From the NCBI GenBank assembly GCA_964574985.1, contig CAZNPH010000030.1, forward strand, positions 1 through 30,027: DNA of 30,027 nucleotides. Direction: 5' to 3'. Under the pieces are notes generated by a model. That model was not told the DNA's origin and searched no databases. It saw nothing but the letters and a program-made list of their open reading frames with translations. Within the stretch, counting starts at the first letter, position 1. Every line of letters starts with the position of its first letter. The position numbers were made by a program, and so were the translations under genes. The DNA comes from CAZNPH01 sp964574985. Its GTDB lineage: Bacteria; Bacteroidota; Bacteroidia; Bacteroidales; SM23-62. This document shows, one piece after another, positions 14,979-23,047 of this stretch.

Positions 14979-16493
14979 TCATTTCCGCTTCCAGTTGGAA
15001 GGATTCTTCCATTTCAGCCAGAAACCCCGGATCCGGTCAAGCTCGACCTTTTCATAAAAACCCAGGAAGTACAGGAAAAAGGGGAATGACAGGAATATAA
15101 GCAACTTCAGTACCAAACGGATCGCGAGTGGGATATCCCCGATCAAAATGGCTGCGGCCATAATGCATGCTGCAGTCAGGATCATCAACAATATTTTTTT
15201 CAGTTCATACGGAATGTAGTAATGCTTTTGTGCATACCGGTAAATTACGGTAAAGAAGATCATTTCAGAGATCATGGTGGCCAGGGCTGCCCCGTTCGCA
15301 TAGAAAAGCGGGATCAAAAGAATATTCAGGATCACTTTTATTATGGCCATGAAGATCATGATGATCGCGATTATCCTGGTGCGTTTCGCGATGGCGAGAC
15401 CCATATTGGTCACCCCCCTCAACCCGAAAAAGATCAAGCCAAAAGAAACGATGGGGACAATGGAATACGCTTTCCAATAATCCGGATTGACCGACAGGAC
15501 TTTGATGATCTCCCTGCCGAATACCACCAGCCCTGTAATACAGAAAACCAGAACAAATGCAAAATATTTCAGGATCTTCGAGTAAAACCTGCGGTTGTGT
15601 TCCCGGTTCAATGCCTTGTAAACGACCGCCGGCAATGCCATTTTAAAAGCGTCAATAATAATGAGCTTTACAATATTGGCGATTTTATAACCCAGTGAAT
15701 ACAACCCCACCATTTTCAGCGCATCCGTTTTCACGAGGTAATTCAATGCGTACCGGTCCACGGTCGAAAAAATAACGGAGGAAACCGACCCGATCATCAG
15801 AGGCAGTGAATACCGGAACATGTCTTTCACGATCCCGATTTCAAGTCTGAACCGGATATTCCCTGCCATATATCCTGATATCAGGACAAAATAAATACAA
15901 TAACCGGCCAATTGCCCCTCAAAGATCCCTGCAATACCCCGGTCATAATAACCTACCAGCATTATGGTCAGAACCAGGGTAACGACCAGCTTAACAAGGT
16001 TGACCACAACATAAAATACCGATCGTTCCTGCATCCTCATCAGGGCAATGGGAAATGAATTCATGATCTGAAAAACACACACACCGAGCATGAGCCGGAT
16101 CACATAAACATGGTCTGCCTTACTGAACAAAAGAACAGACAGATTCTCAGAAAAAGAAAACAGGAAAACGAAAGTAATTGCATTGATGCCCAGCAGTGAT
16201 ACCAATGCAGTAAACAATATGGATTTTTGCTTTCCCGGATGGTCATAAAACCATCTTTGATAGGCAGCATACAAACGAAACTGAAGTATTTGCACCAGGA
16301 AAAGGGTACTTACCTCCAGCATACCCAGTGTCCCATACTCGGAAACAGACAGGCGATCGGTATATAAAGGCAGTAAAATCAAACCAACCAGCTTGGTGGA
16401 GAGATTTCCAAGACTGTAAACCGCTGTTTGTTTTACCGCATTTTTAATGTTCGGGAGCATTGAATGCCGTTTTTCTTCTCCAGAATTATTCAC
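14979..16493 (-). CDS. Wzx-type oligosaccharide flippase (MOP superfamily)
   Basis: A 504-residue polytopic inner-membrane protein with about twelve to fourteen hydrophobic segments. The N-terminal AVYSLGNLSTKLVGLILLPLYTDRLSVSEYGTLG is typical of polysaccharide transport flippases. It should move an undecaprenyl-linked glycan unit to the periplasmic face. It is the last gene of the legB operon. The reading frame starts at GTG, overlapping the upstream glycosyltransferase stop by 8 bases (GTGAATAA). An ATG eleven codons later (16460) is an equally reasonable start, with no decisive ribosome-binding site for either. No Wzy-type polymerase is recognised nearby, so the unit may be used unpolymerised, or polymerisation is encoded elsewhere. 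Confidence 0.9.
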   Translation of the reverse strand: MNNSGEEKRHSMLPNIKNAVKQTAVYSLGNLSTKLVGLILLPLYTDRLSVSEYGTLGMLEVSTLFLVQILQFRLYAAYQRWFYDHPGKQKSILFTALVSLLGINAITFVFLFSFSENLSVLLFSKADHVYVIRLMLGVCVFQIMNSFPIALMRMQERSVFYVVVNLVKLVVTLVLTIMLVGYYDRGIAGIFEGQLAGYCIYFVLISGYMAGNIRFRLEIGIVKDMFRYSLPLMIGSVSSVIFSTVDRYALNYLVKTDALKMVGLYSLGYKIANIVKLIIIDAFKMALPAVVYKALNREHNRRFYSKILKYFAFVLVFCITGLVVFGREIIKVLSVNPDYWKAYSIVPIVSFGLIFFGLRGVTNMGLAIAKRTRIIAIIMIFMAIIKVILNILLIPLFYANGAALATMISEMIFFTVIYRYAQKHYYIPYELKKILLMILTAACIMAAAILIGDIPLAIRLVLKLLIFLSFPFFLYFLGFYEKVELDRIRGFWLKWKNPSNWKRK

Positions 16494-17673
16494 TGACCAG
16501 ACCCCGGTAGATCTTCATCAGATTATCTTTTTTATTGCTGAAATTAAATTCCCTGTGGATGACCTTCTTTTCCTCTTCCCATGAAGGTTCAGGTTTATGC
16601 CGCAGGTAATGATCGATTTTTTCAGATATACTTTCCGGATCTTTTTCGTCCACAAAATCCAAACCGAAATTATATTTTTCCCTCAGGATCCGGTACGGAC
16701 TGATATTACTGACCACCAAATTGGTATTCGCCAGTATGGTTTCAAAGACAGTCCGGCTCAATTGGTCCTTTGACGGAATGGACAAGGAAAGGTCGGAAAC
16801 CTCGACAAGGGCCTTGATATCGGTCATGCTCATTATTTTTTGGGAAATAACCACCCTGTCTTCCAGACCGCGTTCCCTGATCATCTTTTCCAGTTTATCC
16901 CCGACTTCGGTATTCTTTCTCAAATAATGCAAAATCAAAAAATATTTTTCTTCTGAGCGGATGTGTGCCAGACTTTTGATAAGATTGATCTGATTATTGG
17001 AATATGCAAATCCCTTGATATATGAAATGATATAAGCATCCCCGGGTATCCCGAACCTCTTACGGATCTCTGTCCTTGCTTTATTACCGGGCTGAATAAA
17101 CGCTTCTTTCTCAATTCCCTGAAGGATCGTCCGGATCTTCCCGCGATAACGTGGAAACGACCGCTTCAATGCATCTTCCATTACATGCCAGTTTGCCCAT
17201 ATAAGACTTGCTTTCCTGAAAAGGAGCAACATGACCATCCGGTGTTTTAATTTCCTTCTGAAGAGATGATTGAAATCATTCCCCCAGACATTGAAAACCA
17301 GTTTGGCTTTTAATCTTGCCCACAAGAAAGTTATCACCGGATAGGTAAAATAACATCCGTGTACATGAACCACATCGGGATCCAGCAGGCGCAATTGTTT
17401 GCTGACCCGGTTCAGATAACGCAGGCGTTGATACCATCCAAACTTCAGAAATTCAGCCTTCTCTTTGAAAAGGATGATCCGGTGGGTTCCGGGGAATCGA
17501 TCATAAAAAGTTGTCTTGATATGTTCATCGCAGTCCTGAATCAGAAAAAAAAACTCCATTCCTTCCGCCGGATGACCAAAAAGTTCAAACCACTTTCTGT
17601 TGTTGGGAGATTCAAAATTGCCACTGCTGAAAATAAACAGCAATTTCAGTGGTTTTTTGTGCAATTCAGACAT
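16486..17673 (-). CDS. Glycosyltransferase family 4 protein
   Basis: A 395-residue GT-B enzyme, probably acting on the cytosolic face of the membrane. The N-terminal domain has LLFIFSSGNFESPNNRKW and DPDVVHVHGCYFTYP. The middle has VWGNDFNHLFRRK (the GxDF element common in GT4 enzymes). The C-terminal donor domain has YIKGFAYSNNQINLIKSL and LSRTVFETILANTNLVVSN, an acidic helix in place of the usual EX7E stretch. The start is ATG (MSELHKK), overlapping the stop of the nucleotidyltransferase gene by 8 bases (ATGTCTGA). An upstream TTG would add five residues. Its position next to the flippase suggests it adds the sugar made by the upstream genes to a lipid carrier. Donor identity is inferred only from context. 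Confidence 0.87.
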   Translation of the reverse strand: MSELHKKPLKLLFIFSSGNFESPNNRKWFELFGHPAEGMEFFFLIQDCDEHIKTTFYDRFPGTHRIILFKEKAEFLKFGWYQRLRYLNRVSKQLRLLDPDVVHVHGCYFTYPVITFLWARLKAKLVFNVWGNDFNHLFRRKLKHRMVMLLLFRKASLIWANWHVMEDALKRSFPRYRGKIRTILQGIEKEAFIQPGNKARTEIRKRFGIPGDAYIISYIKGFAYSNNQINLIKSLAHIRSEEKYFLILHYLRKNTEVGDKLEKMIRERGLEDRVVISQKIMSMTDIKALVEVSDLSLSIPSKDQLSRTVFETILANTNLVVSNISPYRILREKYNFGLDFVDEKDPESISEKIDHYLRHKPEPSWEEEKKVIHREFNFSNKKDNLMKIYRGLVSE

Positions 17674-18754
17674 CGGTTGTGCTTCCAAATTTGTTCAGGG
17701 TATTCTGATATTCGCTCCATCTGCCGATATCCAGCCAGGATTCCTCGGTAACCGGGAAAACCCCGATTTTTCTGTCCTCTTTTCTGATCCTGTTAATAAG
17801 AGTGGTTATATCAAGGTATCTGTTATCCGGGATTTCTTCCAGTGCCGAATGTTCGAGAATATACATTCCTGTATTGACCTTCAAGGTAATGCCCTGTTTT
17901 TCGACAATATCCTCGAGGATTCCATTGCTTCCGGTTTTCAAAATCCCGTATGGGACCGGATAATGTTTGATTGCAGCCACAATGGTGATCTCATTATGAT
18001 TGTTTTTGTGGTATTCGTAGATATCCCTGTAATCCTGCTCAATAATTATATCACAATTGGTCACGAAAACAGGGCACCGAACCGACTCTCTGACCAGATA
18101 CAGACTCCCGGCTGTGCCCAGCGGTTCCTTTTCCTGAATATATTCAAAGGAAATCCCCGGATAGTGAAGGCCCTTCACATATTGTCTGATCAGTTCATGT
18201 TTGTAATTGACCGACAGGTAGAACCTGTCAACCCCGGTTTCGGCAAAACGGTCGACAATATGTTCCAGGATTGTCTTCTCCCCAAGGGGCAGCAATGCTT
18301 TCGGAATAATATTGGTGATCGGTTTCATGCGGGTTCCCTTGCCTCCGGCCATGATCACCACCGGTAATGGAATTTTTTTCTTTCCCTGTAACCTGTCATA
18401 ATCAATAATATCTTCCCAGAAGATGATTTCCACAACATTCTGATCCCGGTCAATGACAGGCATAAATTCCGTTCTGTATTTCATCATTGTTTGCCTGATG
18501 GTTCCGATGCCATCCTCTTTCCGGGCATATCTGACTTTATTTTCTGGCCTGAGTATCCTGCTTACCGGTTCCGACAGTTCTTTGCCGCGGATAATGGCAC
18601 GCTGAATATCGCCGATACTGACCAAACTGTAATACTTATTGCCTTTTAAAACGATCAGCAGCTTCGTGCCGTTTTCATCCATTTTTTTCATGGAAGACAA
18701 AATGGATTTCTGATGATCGATACTCAAATCCTTCAGGGATTTTGATTTTACCAT
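17666..18754 (-). CDS. PtmE-like CBS-domain sugar-phosphate nucleotidyltransferase
   Basis: A 362-residue protein: a CBS-domain pair (about 1-118, with KLLIVLKGNKYYSLVSIGDI) is followed by a nucleotidyltransferase domain (about 129-355). The latter has the activation motif IMAGGKGTRMKPIT (134-147), PKALLPLGEK (151-160), metal-binding TNCDI (D235) and DIGRWSEY near the end. This architecture is that of Campylobacter jejuni PtmE, the glucosamine-1-phosphate guanylyltransferase that feeds GDP-linked legionaminic acid synthesis. Co-location with legB- and legC-like genes supports a GDP-amino sugar role. CBS domains often bind adenine nucleotides, so allosteric control is likely. The exact sugar-phosphate and nucleotide cannot be read from sequence. 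An 11-base gap separates it from the sulfotransferase gene. Confidence 0.85.
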   Translation of the reverse strand: MVKSKSLKDLSIDHQKSILSSMKKMDENGTKLLIVLKGNKYYSLVSIGDIQRAIIRGKELSEPVSRILRPENKVRYARKEDGIGTIRQTMMKYRTEFMPVIDRDQNVVEIIFWEDIIDYDRLQGKKKIPLPVVIMAGGKGTRMKPITNIIPKALLPLGEKTILEHIVDRFAETGVDRFYLSVNYKHELIRQYVKGLHYPGISFEYIQEKEPLGTAGSLYLVRESVRCPVFVTNCDIIIEQDYRDIYEYHKNNHNEITIVAAIKHYPVPYGILKTGSNGILEDIVEKQGITLKVNTGMYILEHSALEEIPDNRYLDITTLINRIRKEDRKIGVFPVTEESWLDIGRWSEYQNTLNKFGSTTDV

Positions 18755-18765
18755 GATCCTGCGAT

Positions 18766-19581
18766 TTAAATTTCCAGAAATCTTTCGAATTCGGTTCCCC
18801 TCAGTTCATCATATATCTCATTGATTATGGATTCATCGAGTTCTCCCTTCCAGTCATTCATTTTCTTCTTCCCTTTGTATACGCTGTAAAGGTCTTCCTG
18901 GTGAAAGGACCTGGATTCACGGATGAATTCGAGTGTTTGTTTTGCCATTTTCAATCCGCAGAAAGAAAACAATTCGCGCGTGATTTCCCCGGTTTTCGCA
19001 AAAAGATCCTCATATCTGACGTAGGTGAATTTTTCAGGAAACCTTTCCTTCATGACCATAAACATCATGGTTAACTCCTTCCAGCGGTGAAAGCCATAAT
19101 ATTCTTCCGGTCTGAAATTGCTCCTGTCCTGGGCAAAACGCCAGTTTTTTCTGAAATCATGTTCCGGAAGGAACTCCCTGGGGGCTTTTCTCCATGAATT
19201 TAATGTTCCACAGGGATTTCTGACAATACCGATGACTTTGATATTGTCTAAGGATTCAAGAAAAACCGGGATCAGATAATGGTACCTGACCATCTTGATC
19301 AGCAGAAAAGGGGGATTGTCAAGTTTTTCTTTGAAATCTTTGTGGATCCCTTTCTGTTTTTGTTTTGTCCGGTTAAGAAATTCGTCATTCCGGTTATAGA
19401 CTTCTTCGAAAAAATCCCTTATTTCCGGAACTCCGGACCGGACAGTGATCCTGTCCTTGAATGAATCGGAAAAAAGGGGCTGGTATTTGTACCTGACCAG
19501 CGGGGAGCTGTCAAATATCTGTCCCAACCATGTTGTACCTGATCTTGGTGTACCGTGTACGGATATCACATTTTTATACAT
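18766..19581 (-). CDS. PAPS-dependent sulfotransferase family protein
   Basis: A 271-residue soluble sulfotransferase. The 5'-phosphosulfate-binding loop TPRSGTTW is at 11-18. The 3'-phosphate-binding region IGIVRNPCGTLNSW (117-130) carries R121 and S129, as expected for the PAPS site. Later, TYVRYEDL matches the family. It should transfer sulfate from 3'-phosphoadenylyl sulfate to a hydroxyl or amine. In this operon, between an acyltransferase and a nucleotidyltransferase, the likely acceptor is a glycan or its amino-sugar precursor, but this is inference. Its ATG shares one base with the upstream stop (TGATG at 19579-19583). There is no signal peptide, so sulfation would occur in the cytoplasm before export. 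Confidence 0.88.
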   Translation of the reverse strand: MYKNVISVHGTPRSGTTWLGQIFDSSPLVRYKYQPLFSDSFKDRITVRSGVPEIRDFFEEVYNRNDEFLNRTKQKQKGIHKDFKEKLDNPPFLLIKMVRYHYLIPVFLESLDNIKVIGIVRNPCGTLNSWRKAPREFLPEHDFRKNWRFAQDRSNFRPEEYYGFHRWKELTMMFMVMKERFPEKFTYVRYEDLFAKTGEITRELFSFCGLKMAKQTLEFIRESRSFHQEDLYSVYKGKKKMNDWKGELDESIINEIYDELRGTEFERFLEI

Positions 19582-20603
19582 CAACCATTTTTTTGGTCCG
19601 GTTCTAACCTGTATTTAAGAAAATAATCCCGGTCCGGGTCCCCTCCTTCCTGTCTCCATATTCCGGTAAGTTTGTCGTATTGTTCACGGTTGTATATTTT
19701 CCCCCCGATATAAAAATCTTTTGTATAAGAGGAGAATTTTGACTTAAAACGGAAAAGTGAATCCTTCTCATCTCCCGAATTTCCGCCGCCCAGCATAAAA
19801 TAACTATATTTTCCCTGCATCTTCCGGATTACTTCCCGGAAAATATATGCATTTCCGTTCAGATGATAAAAACCGGGCCTGGTCGCCCCGAGATGATAGT
19901 ATACAATATCTTCCGAAACCAAAAGAATGATCGCGTTGATCAGTTTATCATGATAATGAATTCCATAGCATTGCGTAAACGCCAGGGCGGTCAGTTTCTC
20001 AAAGTATTCCCTCGAAAAGTAATAGAATTCTGCGGCACTCCTTTTTTTCATTGTCTCTGAATACAGCTCCCTGAATTTATCAATATTCGATTCTGTTTTT
20101 TCCAGTTCAGCAAATTCAAGATTGTGTTCCGCGGCCTTGCGAATATTTCTTCTCAGACTCGGTTTAAAGTCTGCCTGTATATCCTGAAGATCCCTCCTGA
20201 GCGGAACAAAGACGTTTTTGCGGTCATTCTGCAGAAAATCAAAGAAATACTCATGATCGGTGCAAAGCGCACTGAAAGGATTGAAACGGAAGAATTCCGC
20301 AACAATACCGTTTTCAAGACAATGCGCTTCATATTCCCTCAATGCTTCGCGGATGAATTTCCTGTCCCTGCAATTCGCCACCGGTCCGCCGTAACCATAG
20401 GGAGTTTCCAGATCATAAACGGAATTATCAAGCTTTTTCTTCCCTACCTTACTGACCGGCCTTTTGATCGACACATTCCGGAACAACCTGCCATTTTTTC
20501 TGTAGGCAAAATCAAACAATTCAGCTTCTCCAGATAAATATAATCCGGCATATTCTTTCCGGTGATATACATCATCTGTTAATTGAATATCCGTTGATTT
20601 CAT
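19581..20603 (-). CDS. FemAB/GNAT-like N-acyltransferase
   Basis: A 340-residue protein with the look of the FemAB-type GNAT acyltransferases (Acetyltransf_6/BioF2-like). Visible hallmarks are TPYGYGGP (67-74), EFFRFNPFS (103-111), the basic helix SLRRNIRKAAEHNLEF (149-164) and the core stretch YHLGATRPGFYHLNGNAYIF (236-255). Proteins of this group transfer acyl or aminoacyl groups to amines. It follows the legC-like gene with a 4-base ATGA overlap. It could therefore acylate the 4-amino group that the aminotransferase installs, taking the place of the LegH acetyltransferase. Donor type (acyl-CoA, acyl-ACP or aminoacyl-tRNA) is undetermined. Confidence 0.75.
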   Translation of the reverse strand: MKSTDIQLTDDVYHRKEYAGLYLSGEAELFDFAYRKNGRLFRNVSIKRPVSKVGKKKLDNSVYDLETPYGYGGPVANCRDRKFIREALREYEAHCLENGIVAEFFRFNPFSALCTDHEYFFDFLQNDRKNVFVPLRRDLQDIQADFKPSLRRNIRKAAEHNLEFAELEKTESNIDKFRELYSETMKKRSAAEFYYFSREYFEKLTALAFTQCYGIHYHDKLINAIILLVSEDIVYYHLGATRPGFYHLNGNAYIFREVIRKMQGKYSYFMLGGGNSGDEKDSLFRFKSKFSSYTKDFYIGGKIYNREQYDKLTGIWRQEGGDPDRDYFLKYRLEPDQKNG

Positions 20604-21769
20604 AATACCGGGCTACTGGGCAAATTCGCGAGCCGTTCTGCCAAATATTCGGCATTTTCAAGGCGATCATGCAAGCAATCCCTGTACATCTCCAGATGAT
20701 TCATCAATCTCCAGACAGGGCGGGTCATGATGCCTCGTGCATTGGTTTCTTTCAGGAATTTATCCCTGAATTCACGGCTTTTACAAATTATGGTATTCAA
20801 CCAATAATTTGATTTCGCATTTTCCGGCTCATTGAAAAAAATTTCTTCCCTGTCAGCAAAAAAATCCCGGTATTTTCCGGCAAGGGCTCTTTTCATTTGC
20901 AGGAACCGCTCCAGGTTCTCAAGCTGTGCACAACCCAACGCCGCGTTTATATTGGGCATGCGGTAATTATAGCCTATGTGGTCGTGCACCATTTCCCAGG
21001 GATGGTTTACTTTGGCTTGCGTGGTCAGGTGTTTGATATGTTTTCCCAGTTCTTCATCATTTGATAAAATCATCCCGCCCCCCCCCGTGGTAATTGTCTT
21101 GTTTCCGTTAAAACTTAATATTCCAAGTCTTCCAAAAGTACCGGTATGCTGGCCTTTATAAAAACTGCCTGTGCTTTCCGCCGCATCTTCCACAACGGGT
21201 ATGTTGCATACATTGCAAATTTCAACGATTTCATCTATACGGCAGGGGTGCCCGAAGGTGTGCATGGGGAGACAGGCAGAAATACGCCGGCCTGAATATT
21301 TATTGATGGTTACAGTATTATCCGTTGAATTGCTGAATTCCTGGATTGTCGACTCATCAAGCCAGGTTTTCAATGCTCCCGGCGAAAGCCCCATGGTATC
21401 CATATCCACGTCAAGAAATACAGGTTCTGCCCTGCAATGTTCGATGGCATTCGCAGTAGCAACAAAAGTAAGGGGTTGCGTAATCACTTCGGTTCCAGGA
21501 TCGACGCCCACCTGCAACAGCGCTAAATACAAGGCACTGGTGCCATTGACACAACTCACCGCTTTTTTTGCCCCGGTATATTTTGCTATTTCTTCCTCAA
21601 ACCTGTCAACAAACTTCCCGGCTGAAGATACGAAAGTACTGTCTATGCATTCTTCCATGTATTTTTTCTCATTTCCGGCAAAAACAGGTGCATGGAGTGG
21701 AATGTGGTCAGAGGGTTCATTGTATACCTCACGAATAAACCGGACTATTTTGCTAAATGTTTTTTCCAC
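20600..21769 (-). CDS. legC: LegC-family PLP-dependent sugar aminotransferase
   Basis: A 389-residue DegT/DnrJ/EryC1 aminotransferase. It would convert a 4-keto-6-deoxy nucleotide sugar to the 4-amino-4,6-dideoxy sugar using glutamate and PLP. The opening (FIREVYNEPSDHIPLHAP, then GNEKKYMEECIDSTFVSSAG) matches the LegC subfamily closely. D195 in VVEDAAEST and the Schiff-base lysine K224 in SFNGNKTITTGGGG are present. The start is GTG, because no in-frame ATG lies nearby upstream; it comes 18 bases after the legB-like stop. The glycine-rich loop just after K224 is encoded by an unbroken run of nine G (21078-21086 read on the minus strand). Length and C-terminus are complete. Confidence 0.9.
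   Translation of the reverse strand: MEKTFSKIVRFIREVYNEPSDHIPLHAPVFAGNEKKYMEECIDSTFVSSAGKFVDRFEEEIAKYTGAKKAVSCVNGTSALYLALLQVGVDPGTEVITQPLTFVATANAIEHCRAEPVFLDVDMDTMGLSPGALKTWLDESTIQEFSNSTDNTVTINKYSGRRISACLPMHTFGHPCRIDEIVEICNVCNIPVVEDAAESTGSFYKGQHTGTFGRLGILSFNGNKTITTGGGGMILSNDEELGKHIKHLTTQAKVNHPWEMVHDHIGYNYRMPNINAALGCAQLENLERFLQMKRALAGKYRDFFADREEIFFNEPENAKSNYWLNTIICKSREFRDKFLKETNARGIMTRPVWRLMNHLEMYRDCLHDRLENAEYLAERLANLPSSPVL
21078..21086 (-). repeat. G9 homopolymer inside the legC-like gene
   Basis: Nine consecutive C on the plus strand, G9 on the coding strand, spanning ACG GGG GGG GGC at the Thr-Gly-Gly-Gly loop behind the PLP lysine. The frame is intact with nine bases. Slippage by one base would truncate the protein after about 227 residues of native sequence. 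Confidence 0.85.
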
Positions 21770-21787
21770 AAATGGTCATAGATTATC

Positions 21788-22768
21788 TCATACATTGTAA
21801 ATACCCGTTTTATACTTTTGAAGATTTTCAGGTTTACCAAACCAGTCAATGGTTTCTTTTAATCCTCTTTCCAAAGTATATTTTGGTTTCCAGTCAGTTA
21901 AAGATGTTATAAGTGCATTATCACCCCTCAGGCGGAAGACTTCAGATTTTTCGGGACGTAACCGTTTTTCATCAATGATTGCTTTGGCATCACTGTGCAT
22001 ATGCTTTCCTATGATATCAAGGACATCTGCAATGGAAATTTCACTGTTGGATGCAATATTTATTTCTTTCCCGATTGTATCATCGCATCCGGCAATCCCC
22101 AGAAAACCCTGTGTTATGTCTTTTACATAATTGAAATCCCGTGTTGGGCGCAAATCTCCCAATTTAATTTCTTTTGCGCCTGACGCAATCTGAATGATAA
22201 TGGACGGTATAATTGCCCTGGCCGATTGCCGGGGGCCATACGTGTTAAAGGGCCTGACTGTTGTAACGGGCAGATTAAAGGCATTATAAAAGCTCATGGC
22301 GATGGCATCTGCTCCGATTTTTGTGGCAGAATAAGGCGATTGAGGCTGCCTGGGATGTTTTTCGTCAATGGGTGTGTATTCAGCGGTGCCATATACTTCA
22401 GATGTAGAGGTATTAATTACCCTTATTCCCCCTGATTCTTTTGCTGCCTGGCAAATATTCAGTGTCCCCGTAATATTGGTTTCCACATAACTTTCCGGAG
22501 CGATATACGAATATGGAATAGCGATAAGCGCGGCGAGATGAAAGACCATATCCGTGTCAGCTACCAAATCCTTACAAAAATGCGGATCACGAATATCTCC
22601 GGTAACAACATGAAGATTATCATATTCAGTTAAATCATCCAACCAGCCCCAATTATTGAATGAATTGTAATGTGCGAGGGCTTTGACCCTATAACCTTTC
22701 TCAAGCAATAATTCTGTAAGATGTGATCCGATAAAACCGTCTGCGCCCGTAATTAACACTCTTTTCAT
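21788..22768 (-). CDS. legB: LegB-like nucleotide-sugar 4,6-dehydratase
   Basis: A 326-residue extended short-chain dehydrogenase. It should convert GDP-(or UDP-)GlcNAc to the 4-keto-6-deoxy form. NAD binding is by TGADGFIGSH (7-16). The catalytic region has TSTSEVYG (120-127) and YSATK (Y146, K150), with substrate-side PFNTYGPRQSARAIIP (173-188). HYNSFNNWGWLDDL (33-46) and PYSYIAPESYVETN are typical of the LegB subfamily and distinguish it from RfbB or PglF. It heads a seven-gene minus-strand operon with legC, an acyltransferase, a sulfotransferase, a ptmE-like gene, a glycosyltransferase and a flippase. The start is ATG, with about 110 bases of leader if the -7 box at 22888-22895 is used. 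GDP rather than UDP is favoured by the ptmE-like gene, not by residues I can see. Confidence 0.92.
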   Translation of the reverse strand: MKRVLITGADGFIGSHLTELLLEKGYRVKALAHYNSFNNWGWLDDLTEYDNLHVVTGDIRDPHFCKDLVADTDMVFHLAALIAIPYSYIAPESYVETNITGTLNICQAAKESGGIRVINTSTSEVYGTAEYTPIDEKHPRQPQSPYSATKIGADAIAMSFYNAFNLPVTTVRPFNTYGPRQSARAIIPSIIIQIASGAKEIKLGDLRPTRDFNYVKDITQGFLGIAGCDDTIGKEINIASNSEISIADVLDIIGKHMHSDAKAIIDEKRLRPEKSEVFRLRGDNALITSLTDWKPKYTLERGLKETIDWFGKPENLQKYKTGIYNV

Positions 22769-22887
22769 TATTAGAAATTAATTATTGATCCGGTTAGAAC
22801 AATACAGCTAATGTAACATTGAGATCCGAAATGAATCAGAGTAGAACAAACAACCAAAAAAGGAAGAATCCCCAAAAATCCCGAAAA

Positions 22888-22895
22888 CAAACTTA
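22888..22895 (-). promoter_or_regulatory. Possible -7 box for the legB operon
   Basis: Read on the minus strand this is TAAGTTTG, an exact TAnnTTTG match about 120 bases upstream of the legB ATG. No -33 TTTG at the usual distance was found. The gene-free stretch 22769-23037 otherwise holds AT-rich sequence and the inverted repeats at 22978-23047, with no tRNA or other gene that I can see. Confidence 0.35.
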
Positions 22896-22977
22896 TTGAT
22901 TTTTTTTATCATGTTGATGATTTTAACCGATTATTTATCAAAGAATTGTAAAACCACCAACCTCCGAACCACCGAAC

Positions 22978-23047
22978 GGATCGCAGTAAAAATTCTTTTC
23001 TCCGGCCATTCCGGAACTGGTCGCACATGCCGGGTTGTCAGCGATCC
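22978..23047. other. Nested inverted repeats at the end of the GT4 gene
   Basis: GGATCGC (22978-22984) pairs with GCGATCC (23041-23047). Inside that loop, TCCGG and CCGGA (23001-23015) pair across 5 bases. The outer arm lies in the end of the glycosyltransferase coding region. No T-run follows directly on the minus strand, so it is not a standard terminator. It could stabilise a transcript end or be chance. Confidence 0.25.

Noticed and set aside
22899..22924. T8 run and ATCAT/ATGAT hairpin as a terminator for the GT4 gene
   Set aside because: On the minus strand the hairpin is followed by A, not T. The stem is only 5 bp, so it cannot be a minus-strand terminator.
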